Below, in pieces: positions 31,075-40,753 of a DNA stretch of 64,000 nucleotides. The stretch lies in contig JAJFJZ010000013.1 of NCBI GenBank assembly GCA_021773565.1, forward strand, positions 1 to 64,000, written 5' to 3'. A program made the translations under genes and the position numbers. The first letter of the stretch is position 1, and each line of letters opens with the position of its first letter. The DNA comes from Gammaproteobacteria bacterium (lineage in GTDB: Bacteria; Pseudomonadota; Gammaproteobacteria; Pseudomonadales; Azotimanducaceae). Under the pieces are notes generated by a model. That model saw only the letters and a list, made by a program, of their open reading frames with translations. It ran no database searches and had not been told where the DNA came from.

Positions 31075-32092
31075 GTGGAAGTTTTTCGAGCGCTGCAACC
31101 CGTTTCACAAGTTCATTCAATTTACCAAATCTTATCGCGTTGCGTTTCCACAACCCTGTCTCGCTAAAAATCACACCCCCGGAATAGACGCCCGGATTAC
31201 TAATCGAACGTGTCACGTGCGTACAACCGGTGATTGTCACTCCATCACATATTTCTATAACACCATCACCACCAATACCCACTCCGCCCGCAAGCACACA
31301 GTGTTTACCAATGCGGGTCGACCCGACCATTCCAACACAGCCACAAATAATAGAATGATCACCAATGATACAGTTGTGACCAATTTGCACCTGGTTATCG
31401 ATTTTGACGCCGTCGCCGATCTGGGTGTCTTCAATGGCGCCACGGTCTATGGTTGTAGATGCACCTATGGATACGTTAGCACCAATCCGCACCCCCCCAA
31501 GCTGGGCTATTTCCACCAGATTACCATCCGATTCCGGAGTAAATCCAAAACCATCTGCACCGATCACAGCTCCGCTGTGAATGATGCTGTTCCGCCCAAC
31601 TACAACGCCGGGGTACAGGGTAACGTTTTGCTTTAGTTCGACACCCGATTCAAGTATGCAGTCACGCCCAACATAACTGTTAGCTCCAATGCGAACATTT
31701 TTGCCCAGTTTAACCCCAGGCTCAACAACAACATGGGCTGCCAGGTCCAACTCTGCATTCAGCTGCACTTCCGGATGAACAACTGCTGTGTCGTGTATGT
31801 TGAAACCATCATCAAAGACGGGTCTAAATAGCTGTGAAATTTTGGCGAAAGCCAGATAAGGATTATTGCTTACTATGGCATTTGTCGGGCAGACCTCTAG
31901 ATTGTCACGCGCCAGTACAACCACCGATGCTTTAGTACCAGCCAGATATTTTCTGTATCCCGCACTCGACAAAAAAGCAAGCTCCCCAACCCCGGCCCCG
32001 ACAATAGTACCGAGACCGGAGATTAGTACCGACGATTCTCCAACAACCTCACCGCCAACATGTTCGGCGAGTTCATTGATAGAGTAAGGCAT
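31067..32092 (-). CDS. lpxD: UDP-3-O-(3-hydroxyacyl)glucosamine N-acyltransferase
   Basis: LpxD adds the N-linked 3-hydroxyacyl chain in lipid A synthesis. The 341-residue protein has the N-terminal uridine-binding domain (residues 1-100) and then hexapeptide repeats with the catalytic His region VQIGHNCIIGDHSIICG (near 238) and the C-terminal helix RFGKLNELVKRVAALEK. It sits between skp and fabZ in the standard order. Its stop codon lies within a 17-bp tandem repeat. Confidence 0.97.
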   Translation of the reverse strand: MPYSINELAEHVGGEVVGESSVLISGLGTIVGAGVGELAFLSSAGYRKYLAGTKASVVVLARDNLEVCPTNAIVSNNPYLAFAKISQLFRPVFDDGFNIHDTAVVHPEVQLNAELDLAAHVVVEPGVKLGKNVRIGANSYVGRDCILESGVELKQNVTLYPGVVVGRNSIIHSGAVIGADGFGFTPESDGNLVEIAQLGGVRIGANVSIGASTTIDRGAIEDTQIGDGVKIDNQVQIGHNCIIGDHSIICGCVGMVGSTRIGKHCVLAGGVGIGGDGVIEICDGVTITGCTHVTRSISNPGVYSGGVIFSETGLWKRNAIRFGKLNELVKRVAALEKLPQK

Positions 32093-32137
32093 AGCTACTC
32101 CATGTTAGACTTCCAGGGAAGCTAATCCTGCAGCAAT

Positions 32138-32665
32138 CTAGTTTTTGACGTTGAGTTTTTCAGTTACCTTTCGGGTAATGTCATGCTTTGAGTTTACATA
32201 CAGTAAACTCTGGCGTTCCATCAGTACATCGTATCCCTCGAGCTCAATCAGGTCTTTAAGAGCTGCATCAAGCTTGGGTGCCATGTCATTAAATAATTCC
32301 TGCTGGCGTTCATTCAGTGCCTTCTGTAACTTTTTGATCTGAAACTGATATTCAATGTTTTGATTTTCAATATCCTTACGGGCTTTCGCTTTCTGCGAAT
32401 CCCCCATAACTTCAGCATCTTTAATCAGTACTTCCTGGGCTGCCTGAATGGACTTGGCCAGGGCACGAATCGCTTCTTCATCCGATTTTAGGTCGCTTTC
32501 AATTATTTTTGCTTTTGCCTGAGCTTCTTCAGTTTGTAGTATCGCCTGCTGTGTGTTAATCACTGCAATTTTTAGCTCTGCAGCAACATTGCCTGCTGTA
32601 AAAACACTCATGCACACCATGAGCACCGCAAGTAGTCTTACCACACTAATTCTCCTTTTATTCAT
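32138..32665 (-). CDS. skp: Periplasmic chaperone Skp (OmpH)
   Basis: A 175-residue secreted protein: signal peptide of about 29 residues (cleavage near AAELK), then the core strand KIAVINTQQAIL and long coiled-coil arms with many Lys, Glu and Gln (about 50-135). Skp trimers hold unfolded outer-membrane proteins in the periplasm and hand them to BamA, which is encoded just upstream. Sequence conservation in this family is low; context makes the call firm. Confidence 0.93.
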   Translation of the reverse strand: MNKRRISVVRLLAVLMVCMSVFTAGNVAAELKIAVINTQQAILQTEEAQAKAKIIESDLKSDEEAIRALAKSIQAAQEVLIKDAEVMGDSQKAKARKDIENQNIEYQFQIKKLQKALNERQQELFNDMAPKLDAALKDLIELEGYDVLMERQSLLYVNSKHDITRKVTEKLNVKN

Positions 32666-32792
32666 AATAATTTTTGATTGCCTTTTACCAATTAATTTAT
32701 GTAGAAACCCCGTAAAGAAACGCTTCTAAAGTCCCATTGTACATCAGTTTTCGAAAATTGCTCGTAGGGATTTTGCTTGCAGATGCGCCAGC

Positions 32793-35168
32793 TCAAAAGG
32801 TCCTGCCAATTTCAAACTGAAAGCTCTCTGTCCTGTCAAACTCCTGGTCATTGAATACCTTCGTGAAGGAAAAACTCATGGGACCAAGACCAGGCGTAAT
32901 CCACGTAACTCCAATGCCGGCGGAGTAACGAATTTCATCCAGCGATACGCTGAAACAGTTATCCGGATTACTCACCGCCAAGCAATTGGTATTAAAGACA
33001 TTTCCTGCATCTGCAAATAGCACAGACCGAAAAGATCGATTTTCTTCAAGAAATGGAATTGGGAAGATAAGTTCTGCACTAAACTCCGCCAGTGCGTTTC
33101 CGCCAAAGGGATCCCCTTCTGGTCGGCCGAATCCGCCAGCTGCAGACGGCGTGCTGCGTGGGCCTAATGTATAGGGTTCAAATCCACGTATGGAACCAAA
33201 ACCCCCGGCATAAAAATTCTCAAAAAATGGCAGGGACGTTGTTCCACCGTAGGAATCTCCATATCCAAGCTCGGTACGCAACCGAAGGGTAAATGCCTGG
33301 GGCGTTATCGGAATATATACCTGCCCTTCGTAACGCAGCTTATAGAATTGCAAATCACTACCAGGCAGCGCAGCTTCGAGGGTTAAGGATTGCGCACTTC
33401 CCCGGGTAGGAAAGAGTCCCCGGTTAAGCCTGGAACTGGACCAGTTCAGGTTCAGCTTAAAGTTAAGGGCTGTAGAATCTTCCGCCGCCAGAAACGCTAC
33501 AATCTCCTGAGAGGATAGAAAACCCTCTTTCAGTTTTGTCTGTTCAACATTCAGCCCAAATCCCACGCGTTGAGTTTCGCCAATGGGTAAGCCAAAGCTC
33601 ACCCCTGCCCCTAAACTATCCGTTGAAAACCTGGCTAAATTTCGCTGGTCAAAATTACTTTTGCGATAAAAAACGTTATAACCACGACTTACGCCATCCA
33701 GGGTAAAATAGGGATTAAAATAGTTCATACTTACCGAGCGTTGAAATTTGCTCCACGACAGGTTTGTTCCAAGACTATTGCCAGTGCCAAATACGTTGTT
33801 TTCCTGGTAGCCTGCCCCCAGAGTCAAGCCAAAGCCCTGAGAATATCCCAGCGTTGCCGAGATGCTACCTGAAGGTTGTTCCTCAACTTCCAATTCAACG
33901 TCAATCTGGTCATCGGTTCCGGGTACTTCAGGTGTTTCAACATTTACCGAACTAAAATAGCCCAGGCGCTCAATTCGCAGCTTGGAACGGTCAATCAATG
34001 CTGTAGACGCCCAACCACCTTCCAGTTGCCGCATTTCCCGTCTGACCACTTCATCATTGGTAATACTGTTACCACGCACGCTTATTCTGCGCACGTAGGC
34101 GCGTTTCCCTGCTTCCACGAAAAATCGCACGTCAACAATGCCGTCTTCCTGCACTTGTGGAATGCCCGATGCACTGGCAAATGTATATCCGGAGTTTCCA
34201 AGGGTTGCTGTTATTCGTTGCTCGGTCGCTGTCAAAAGCGCGCGATTGAAGGTTTGTCCGTTTGCTACAAGTAAAAGACTTTCAATAGCTTCCGGTGCAA
34301 TGTCATTGAGTTCGCCTACAAGTTCGACCTCTCCAACGGTGTACTTATCGCCCTCTTCAACCCCAATGGTTATGTACACATCCTTTTTGTCTGGCGTAAT
34401 GCTTACCTGCGTAGAATCAACTTCAAATACTACATATCCACGATCCTGATAATAGGATTCCAGGGTTTCCAGGTCGCCAGATAGTTTTTCACGGGAGTAC
34501 TTGTCATCATTTTTGTAAAAAGACAGCAGGCCCGGAAGTTTGAGCTCCATTATTTCCAGCAGCTCGCTGTCCTCAAAAACCGAATTCCCGACAAAATTTA
34601 TGTGTTCTATACCGGAGGGTTTTCCTTCCACGATATCAATTTTAATTGCCACCCGATTTCTTGGCAGCTGTTCCACGTTTGGGGAAATTGATGCGCTGTA
34701 TCGACCCTGTGATACATACTGCCTTTCAAGTTCCAGCGCAACATGTTCCAGAGTTGCCTGCTTGAAAATTTCTCCCTCGGCCAATCCCTGAGCAGCCAGT
34801 CCTTCCAATAATGCTTCAGACTTGATGGCCTTGTTTCCATCCAGTTCCAGAGATTCAATGGCCGGTCGTTCTACCAGGTTCACTACCAGAACATTTCCAT
34901 CGCGCATCATGCGGATATCATCAAAAAAGCCGGACTTGAAAATAAAACGCACCAGAGCCCGCAATTGAATTTCATCAATTGTGTCCCCGACGTTAACGGG
35001 CATCAGGTTAAAAACTGTACCCGCCGAAACCCTCTGTAAGCCCTGTATGCGAATATCAGACACGGTAAATGTGTCTGCATATAACACAGGAGTTTGTAGT
35101 GCGAGAACGACCACTATGGTTGAAAGCAACTGAGCGGATCGCTGCCGAATTACACTTAAAAAATACAC
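32793..35168 (-). CDS. bamA: Outer-membrane assembly factor BamA
   Basis: The central subunit of the BAM complex, which folds beta-barrel proteins into the outer membrane. A signal peptide of about 31 residues (ending VLYA) precedes five POTRA domains (start FTVSDIRIQGLQRVSAGTVF) up to about residue 430, then the 16-strand barrel. GSIRGFEPYTLGPRS is the conserved VRGF/Y loop motif and the chain ends in aromatic FQFEIGRTF. 791 residues is normal. The start is a GTG at 35168; it lies between rseP and skp. Confidence 0.98.
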   Translation of the reverse strand: MYFLSVIRQRSAQLLSTIVVVLALQTPVLYADTFTVSDIRIQGLQRVSAGTVFNLMPVNVGDTIDEIQLRALVRFIFKSGFFDDIRMMRDGNVLVVNLVERPAIESLELDGNKAIKSEALLEGLAAQGLAEGEIFKQATLEHVALELERQYVSQGRYSASISPNVEQLPRNRVAIKIDIVEGKPSGIEHINFVGNSVFEDSELLEIMELKLPGLLSFYKNDDKYSREKLSGDLETLESYYQDRGYVVFEVDSTQVSITPDKKDVYITIGVEEGDKYTVGEVELVGELNDIAPEAIESLLLVANGQTFNRALLTATEQRITATLGNSGYTFASASGIPQVQEDGIVDVRFFVEAGKRAYVRRISVRGNSITNDEVVRREMRQLEGGWASTALIDRSKLRIERLGYFSSVNVETPEVPGTDDQIDVELEVEEQPSGSISATLGYSQGFGLTLGAGYQENNVFGTGNSLGTNLSWSKFQRSVSMNYFNPYFTLDGVSRGYNVFYRKSNFDQRNLARFSTDSLGAGVSFGLPIGETQRVGFGLNVEQTKLKEGFLSSQEIVAFLAAEDSTALNFKLNLNWSSSRLNRGLFPTRGSAQSLTLEAALPGSDLQFYKLRYEGQVYIPITPQAFTLRLRTELGYGDSYGGTTSLPFFENFYAGGFGSIRGFEPYTLGPRSTPSAAGGFGRPEGDPFGGNALAEFSAELIFPIPFLEENRSFRSVLFADAGNVFNTNCLAVSNPDNCFSVSLDEIRYSAGIGVTWITPGLGPMSFSFTKVFNDQEFDRTESFQFEIGRTF

Positions 35169-35215
35169 TGGCTAGCTCCGTCTACATTCATTTTCAGTAC
35201 TTGCAAATCCACTAC

Positions 35216-36556
35216 CTACAAAAGCCTCGAAATGTCGTTAAAGAAAGCGAGCAGCATCATACCGCTAACCACAAAAATTCCAAGTTGCAAACCAAAGTTC
35301 TGCGCCCGTTGGGATAGCGGTTTGCCCTTTAGTATTTCCAGCAGGCAAAACAAAATGTGACCGCCGTCCAGCACCGGAATGGGTAGCAGGTTTAAAACTC
35401 CCAGGCTGATGCTCAACAGGGCAAGTAACCCGGTGAAGGCTATCCAGCCTGACCGCGCAGTATCTCCAGCCACTTTAGCGATGGTTATCGGGCCACTGAG
35501 ATTGCTTGTCGAAACCAGCCCGGTAACCATTTTTTTCAGAAGATTCACCGTTAGTATCGTCTTGGACCAGGTTTCCCGAAAGCCTTGCTGCATTGCCGCC
35601 AGCCCGGAGTATCGCGTCTCGCGAACAAGCGCAGTTACGCCTACCAGTCCGTACTCACTTCCATCAGAGGCTATTTCCAGGCCCGGAATAACAGACAATT
35701 CCAGCAAGCGACCTGACCGGGAGACCTGAACAAGCAACTGTTGTTCAGGAGATTTCTGTACTGCTTCCACCCATTCGGTCCAGGTTTGAATATTCTGGCC
35801 GTCTACCCGTACCACCCGATCACCCCGCCTCAAGCCGGCACGGGACGCCGGGCTTTGATCCAGGACATCTCCCAATACAGTAGTAGTCGGTTGCAGTCCA
35901 AGCGAAGCAAGCAAATCAGGACTCTCTTCACCTTTGTGCCAATCCTGGATGTTCAGATTGTGTACACGGTGTTGTTCAGTTGAACTGGCTGGATAGCCCG
36001 TTGTAATGTCTATATGGCCGGTATCACCCATTCGTGATGCGAGAGCCAATGCCACCTGCTGCCAACTTCCAACGGGATTTCCATCGATTGCAACAATTTC
36101 TTCGCCGGATTGTATTCCCGCACTGGCAGCCAAACCGTCATCGAAAACTTCAGCCACAGGAATCAGTCCCACCGTACCCACCGCTGCTAACATCCAGTAA
36201 ACCGCTATCGCCAGAATGAAATTTGCCAACGGACCTCCCAGAGCAATAGCTATTCGCCAGTAGGGGGAAAGGGTCTGATAGGAGTTTTTTGTAACCCCGG
36301 CACGTTCATCTTCAGGGAATGCTTCCCATTCCCTTTCATCCAACATTCGCACGTAACCACCAAGCGGGAAAATGGCCAGGACAAATTCGGTACCGTGGCT
36401 GTCTACCCAGGTAAACAGGGGTTTGCCAACACCTACTGAAAAGCGCATTACTCTCACTCCGGACCAGCGGGCAATCACAAAATGACCAAATTCGTGAATG
36501 GTAACCAGAACACCAAGCGTAACGAGCAGAGCAAGCGGGTATTGTAAAAATTCCAT
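35216..36556 (-). CDS. rseP: RIP metalloprotease RseP
   Basis: RseP is an intramembrane zinc protease that cuts the anti-sigma factor RseA and clears signal peptides. The zinc motif H21-E-F-G-H25 lies in the first membrane helix, two PDZ domains occupy about 115-300, and NLLPIPVLDGGHILF near 395 supplies the third zinc ligand. At 446 residues it is standard. It precedes bamA in transcription; dxr, normally just ahead of it, is absent. Confidence 0.97.
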   Translation of the reverse strand: MEFLQYPLALLVTLGVLVTIHEFGHFVIARWSGVRVMRFSVGVGKPLFTWVDSHGTEFVLAIFPLGGYVRMLDEREWEAFPEDERAGVTKNSYQTLSPYWRIAIALGGPLANFILAIAVYWMLAAVGTVGLIPVAEVFDDGLAASAGIQSGEEIVAIDGNPVGSWQQVALALASRMGDTGHIDITTGYPASSTEQHRVHNLNIQDWHKGEESPDLLASLGLQPTTTVLGDVLDQSPASRAGLRRGDRVVRVDGQNIQTWTEWVEAVQKSPEQQLLVQVSRSGRLLELSVIPGLEIASDGSEYGLVGVTALVRETRYSGLAAMQQGFRETWSKTILTVNLLKKMVTGLVSTSNLSGPITIAKVAGDTARSGWIAFTGLLALLSISLGVLNLLPIPVLDGGHILFCLLEILKGKPLSQRAQNFGLQLGIFVVSGMMLLAFFNDISRLL

Positions 36557-36758
36557 AAAAAACCTTATATAAAGCCGACACCAATAGCCGGATCTTAACT
36601 ACACCGCAATTTACGGATCGGAAATAATTCCGTAGAAAATTCAGGATACTGGTGCTTATGCCTAAGATTCAGAATAGTTTGACCAGCGAATTCGAAAATG
36701 ATTTCCCTATTATCTCAAAAAGATTGCACTCTGGGTACCAGTCAATCCATGTATAGCC
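36557..36758. other. Gap between cdsA and rseP where dxr is usually found
   Basis: This 202-bp gap has no open frame of note and no recognisable piece of dxr (1-deoxy-xylulose-5-phosphate reductoisomerase), which occupies the slot in most gammaproteobacteria. It is AT-rich and may hold the rseP promoter. I see no terminator-like hairpin with a T run. Confidence 0.6.
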
Positions 36759-37574
36759 TTATACCGGGATGAGTAAGTACAGAATGCTAGCGAACAAGGG
36801 AATTACTGCAATTAGTGCATCAATTCGGTCCAGCAATCCGCCATGACCAGGAAATATGGACCCTGAGTCCTTTACCTGAGCACTACGCTTGAGAATACTC
36901 TCAAATAAATCTCCCGTTACCGAAAGCGCTGCCAGTCCGATGGCAAGTACCAGCCAAATCCAGACAGAGAAATCCAGCCCGATAAGGTCGGGAACGAAAA
37001 GCGCGAGACAAAGCGTAGCCATCACGGAAACGAGCATTCCGCCAAATACACCTTCCCACGTTTTGCCCGGACTTATCTCAGGTGCCAGTTTGTTTTTGCC
37101 CAGAGCTTTACCGCAAAAATAGGCACCTACATCAGCGCCCCACACCAGTATCATCGTCCATACCAGTAACCATTCACCCCCCGGTAGCGCCTTTAAGCGG
37201 ATTAAGCCCAGCCATGCGCCCATAAAAACCAAAATCCCTATGGCCAGATGTAATACAGGAATTTTTAGCCAGAACTGGCCACGCGGGTGTGCCAGGACCA
37301 TAAACACGGCACACAACCAGAAAAAGGCACTCAAAATGAGGAGCACTTTTTCAAAACTCGAGTCATAAATAAAGTAAGCGAGAAGCCAGAACACAAGTAG
37401 ATACACGATCTTTTTATACATGTGGGATAAGCCAGCAAGATTGCCCCACTCGTAGAGTGCGACGCTGGATAAGCCTAAAAACACCACGGAAAAAGATTCC
37501 CGGGAGGTAACAAACAGCGCAATGAGTACCAAAGGAGCCGCAATAAGCGCCGCGATAATTCTCATTTTCAGCAT
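36759..37574 (-). CDS. cdsA: Phosphatidate cytidylyltransferase
   Basis: CdsA converts phosphatidic acid and CTP to CDP-diacylglycerol, the precursor of all phospholipids. The 271-residue membrane protein has about eight helices and the signature VWGADVGAYFCGKALGKNK ... SPGKTWEGVFGG near 145-180, followed by SVTGDLFESILKR and DSGSIFPGHGGLLDRIDAL. It follows uppS and is part of the rpsB-to-bamA run. Confidence 0.97.
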   Translation of the reverse strand: MLKMRIIAALIAAPLVLIALFVTSRESFSVVFLGLSSVALYEWGNLAGLSHMYKKIVYLLVFWLLAYFIYDSSFEKVLLILSAFFWLCAVFMVLAHPRGQFWLKIPVLHLAIGILVFMGAWLGLIRLKALPGGEWLLVWTMILVWGADVGAYFCGKALGKNKLAPEISPGKTWEGVFGGMLVSVMATLCLALFVPDLIGLDFSVWIWLVLAIGLAALSVTGDLFESILKRSAQVKDSGSIFPGHGGLLDRIDALIAVIPLFASILYLLIPV

Positions 37575-37648
37575 GTTACAAAATTACCTGGTAGCGCACC
37601 CGTACACAGAAACGCTTATTGATGAAGATCTGACTAATTAGAACTTTC

Positions 37649-38404
37649 TCAAGTTCTTGTACCAAATCGTCTTTCGCGTTGAGAGAATTTATGCACTGCT
37701 TTTTCAAGCGTCTGCTGTCCAAATTCGGGCCAGAATATGTCAGAAAAAAATAACTCTGTATAGGCCAGGTCCCAGAGTAGAAAATTGCTAATCCGGTTAT
37801 CGCCTCCAGTGCGGATGCACAGGTCCGGCGGTGGAATATCGCCCAGGGAAAGTTGTGACTGAATGAGACTTTCATTAATATCATCCGGATCAAGATCACC
37901 CTTGTGGACCGAAACAGCAATCTTTTTTGTCGCATTCATGATGTCCCATTGTCCACCATAATTAGCGGCTATGGACAATGTCATCTTATGATTGTTTACG
38001 GTGAGTTGTTCGGCGCGTGTCATCAACATCTGTATCTTGGCAGAAAAACGGGATCGGTCGCCAATTACCCTGAATCGCACATCACGTTCAGCAAGCTCAT
38101 CCACATCGTCTTCAAGAAGGCGGGTCATAAGGTCGAGCAGCAGCGTAACTTCACGTTTGGGACGCTTCCAGTTTTCGGTACTAAATGCAAAAAGTGTCAG
38201 GTATTCAACCCCAAGGTCTGCACAAGCTTCTGCTACGGGTCGAACATTTTTAGCCCCGGCCCTGTGGCCGGCAGCCCCGGGCAAATGACGTGCTTTCGCC
38301 CAGCGGTTATTTCCGTCCATTATGATTGCCAAATGACGAGGTACGGCAAATGTTCCTGCCCCCCGTTCTGCTTCAGATTCTGATGGTGACGTTAATTCCG
38401 ACAT
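37649..38404 (-). CDS. uppS: Undecaprenyl diphosphate synthase
   Basis: This cis-prenyltransferase adds eight isopentenyl units to farnesyl diphosphate to make the carrier lipid for peptidoglycan and O-antigen. LAIIMDGNNRWAKARHLPGAAGH (about 25-47) contains the catalytic Asp, and PDLCIRTGGDNRISNFLLWDLAYTELFF is the C-terminal signature. 251 residues is normal. It needs isopentenyl diphosphate, yet the isoprenoid genes dxr, ispD and ispF are missing from their usual places in this window. Confidence 0.97.
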   Translation of the reverse strand: MSELTSPSESEAERGAGTFAVPRHLAIIMDGNNRWAKARHLPGAAGHRAGAKNVRPVAEACADLGVEYLTLFAFSTENWKRPKREVTLLLDLMTRLLEDDVDELAERDVRFRVIGDRSRFSAKIQMLMTRAEQLTVNNHKMTLSIAANYGGQWDIMNATKKIAVSVHKGDLDPDDINESLIQSQLSLGDIPPPDLCIRTGGDNRISNFLLWDLAYTELFFSDIFWPEFGQQTLEKAVHKFSQRERRFGTRT

Positions 38405-38456
38405 ATCCAGCTAATAAAATCCATGTCTACTTCTATCATGCTAGCAAATTGTAGCC

Positions 38457-39014
38457 TTAAATCTGCATTAAATCGGATTCTTTTTCCGATAAAGCGTGAT
38501 CCATGTCAGCTATTTTCCGATCGGTGAGCTTCTGAATACGCTCAGCCGCCTTATGCGCATCATCTTCACTTATATCGTGGTCCTTTTCCAGATCCTTAAC
38601 GTGACCCAAAGCATCTCGACGTATGTTTCGAATTGCGACGCGCCCATTTTCGGCTTCCGCGCGCGCTACTTTGGTAAGATTTTGCCTGTTTTCCTCTGTA
38701 AGAGCAGGTAAGGGGATGCGAACAATATCTCCGGTAGAGGCAGGAGTAATACCAATATCACTGCGTAATATGGCTTTTTCTATGTCTGGTATAAGTGCTT
38801 TCTCCCAGGGAGAAATTACCAGGCTTCGAGCATCCTCAACTGTGACCGTGGCTATCTGATTCAAGGGTGTGTCCGTTCCATAATAGGGAACCAGAATCCC
38901 GTCCAGTATGTCCGGGCTAGCCCGGCCGGTGCGAATTTTTGCAAACGCGGTTTGCAGAGAGTCAATGGACTTGCCCATGCGACTTTCTGCGTCTTCTAAT
39001 ATATCCTCAATCAC
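38457..39014 (-). CDS. frr: Ribosome recycling factor
   Basis: Frr, with EF-G, splits the ribosome after termination. The 185-residue three-helix protein shows the family blocks FAKIRTGRASPDILD, VYYG-like PYYGTDTPLNQIATVTVEDAR, LPALTEENRQNLTKVA and GHVKDLEKDHDISEDDAHKA. The start is a GTG at 39014. Order pyrH-frr-uppS is standard. Confidence 0.98.
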   Translation of the reverse strand: MIEDILEDAESRMGKSIDSLQTAFAKIRTGRASPDILDGILVPYYGTDTPLNQIATVTVEDARSLVISPWEKALIPDIEKAILRSDIGITPASTGDIVRIPLPALTEENRQNLTKVARAEAENGRVAIRNIRRDALGHVKDLEKDHDISEDDAHKAAERIQKLTDRKIADMDHALSEKESDLMQI

Positions 39015-39042
39015 ACCGTTATCCCTATTTAGCCAAATCCGC

Positions 39043-39750
39043 TCAAGCAGAATCCGTTCGAATTAATGTGCCTATTCGCTTTCCCTTTGCTATATCTGCC
39101 AACGCTCCGGGCAAACCCATATCAAATACTACTATTGGAAGGCCGTGATCTCTACATAAGGTAATGGCTGTAAGATCCATCACTTTGAGTTCGTTCTGGA
39201 TTACTTCATCAAAACTCAGCTCGGTGTAGCGTACAGCATCTGGATTGATGTTGGGGTCGTCATCGTAAACACCATCCACTTTGGTGCCTTTCAGCACCAT
39301 ATCTGCTGCAACTTCGATGCCTCTTAAACTGGCAGCGGAATCGGTAGTGAAGAACGGGTTGCCGGTTCCCCCCCCAAATATCACAACTTCACCCATTTCA
39401 AGAAGTCGAACCGCCTTGGCGCGGGAATATCCTTCTACAATTGAATGGATATCTACTGCAGACAAAACGCGAGACGGAACGTCAATGCCCAACAAAACAT
39501 CACGTAATGCCAGTGCATTCATAATGGTTGCCAACATGCCCATATGATCACCGGTAACCCGGTCCATACCAGCTGCTTCCAGTGTTGCTCCACGAAAGAG
39601 ATTTCCACCGCCCAGAACCACACCAACCTGAACGCCGAGTTCCCTTACCTGACGAATTTCCTGCGCAATGCCTAAAGCAATTTTAGCATCAATACCAAAG
39701 TCCAGGTCTCCAGAGAGCGCCTCACCACTTAACTTCAGCAACATCCGCAT
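39043..39750 (-). CDS. pyrH: UMP kinase
   Basis: PyrH phosphorylates UMP to UDP, feeding CTP synthase (pyrG, also in this window). The 235-residue amino acid kinase fold protein opens [11 protein letters not shown] and has [31 protein letters not shown] and [16 protein letters not shown], all typical. The ATG at 39750 gives a start slightly shorter than E. coli. It lies between tsf and frr. Confidence 0.98.
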   Translation of the reverse strand: MRMLLKLSGEALSGDLDFGIDAKIALGIAQEIRQVRELGVQVGVVLGGGNLFRGATLEAAGMDRVTGDHMGMLATIMNALALRDVLLGIDVPSRVLSAVDIHSIVEGYSRAKAVRLLEMGEVVIFGGGTGNPFFTTDSAASLRGIEVAADMVLKGTKVDGVYDDDPNINPDAVRYTELSFDEVIQNELKVMDLTAITLCRDHGLPIVVFDMGLPGALADIAKGKRIGTLIRTDSA

Positions 39751-39784
39751 CTATTGATTTCCCCGGCAAGTCATTCAGCCTGTC

Positions 39785-40654
39785 CTAGCTTCCAGCAATT
39801 TGAGCCGCTACTTCAGTGGCAAAATCGACAGCCTCCACTTCTATACCCTCGCCCACTTCCAGACGAATGAAGCCGTGACATACAGCATTGTTGGTAGCTA
39901 GCAGTTGACCAACTTTCATATTTGCATCCATCACAAAGGGTTGTTCGCTTAAGCTAATTTCAGCAACATACTTGCGAATTTTGCCTTCCACCATCTTCTC
40001 TACAATTTCTTCAGGTTTTCCGCTTTCCGCTGCCTGGGCTAAAAATATTTCCCGCTCCTTGGCTATAGAGGCTTCAGAAACCTGATCTGTGCTAACCACT
40101 TCGGGTTTGCTAGCCGTAATGTGCATGGCTATTTTACGCCCCAAATCTGCATCTCCACCGCTTAACGCAAGTAAACAACCCTGGCGATTATCACCATGTA
40201 TGTAGTGATATACCTGACCTTCTGTGCAGGAAATTTTTCCAATCCGCCGCACCGAAATATTTTCGCCAATCTCCTGAACCAGTTTTTCTCTGATATCCGT
40301 CCATTCACCTGCCATAAGGGTGTCTACATCATCCGTATCCTGCTCAAAGGCTGCATTTGCAATCCCCTGAACAAAGGCGATAAATTTTTCGTTCAGCGCT
40401 GCAAAATCGGTTTCGATATTTACTTCAACAATGGCACCACTGGTACCATCCTCGCTTATTTTTAGACCCAATAGTCCGTCAGCTGCGGTTCGACCTGACT
40501 TTTTGGCAGCTTTCAGCGCGCTGGACTTTCTCAGGGTATCAATTGCCAATTCCAGATCGCCCTCTGCTTCTTGCAAGGCACGCTTACAATCCATCATGCC
40601 CAGTCCGGTTCTTTCACGCAGCTCCTTGACTTGTGCTGCCGTAATATTAGCCAT
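39785..40654 (-). CDS. tsf: Elongation factor Ts
   Basis: EF-Ts recycles EF-Tu by nucleotide exchange. The 289-residue protein begins ANITAAQVKELRERTGLGMMDCKRAL (the UBA-like domain), includes DFAALNEKF and the dimerisation core, and ends with FVRLEVGEGIE-like HGFIRLEVGEGIEVE. The ATG at 40654, with AGAGG upstream, fits the family start; an upstream in-frame start at 40717 would add 21 unrelated residues. It follows rpsB with a hairpin in between. Confidence 0.98.
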   Translation of the reverse strand: MANITAAQVKELRERTGLGMMDCKRALQEAEGDLELAIDTLRKSSALKAAKKSGRTAADGLLGLKISEDGTSGAIVEVNIETDFAALNEKFIAFVQGIANAAFEQDTDDVDTLMAGEWTDIREKLVQEIGENISVRRIGKISCTEGQVYHYIHGDNRQGCLLALSGGDADLGRKIAMHITASKPEVVSTDQVSEASIAKEREIFLAQAAESGKPEEIVEKMVEGKIRKYVAEISLSEQPFVMDANMKVGQLLATNNAVCHGFIRLEVGEGIEVEAVDFATEVAAQIAGS

Positions 40655-40702
40655 CACTAACCTCTTAAAAATAGTTGACGTCCGTAAAGACAGACGCCTT
40701 GC

Positions 40703-40727
40703 AAAAATGCTGCGCAATTAACGCAGC
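40703..40727 (-). terminator. Hairpin with T run between rpsB and tsf
   Basis: On the minus strand GCTGCG (40727-40722) pairs with CGCAGC (40714-40709) around TTAATTG and is followed by ATTTTT. It lies after the rpsB stop and before tsf, where E. coli also has a partial terminator. It probably attenuates tsf rather than stopping all transcription. Confidence 0.65.
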
Positions 40728-40753
40728 AAATATTGATCACACCCAAACGCTGG

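Noticed and set aside
37576-37935. 119-residue open frame on the minus strand
   Set aside because: It overlaps uppS in another frame and encodes nothing recognisable.
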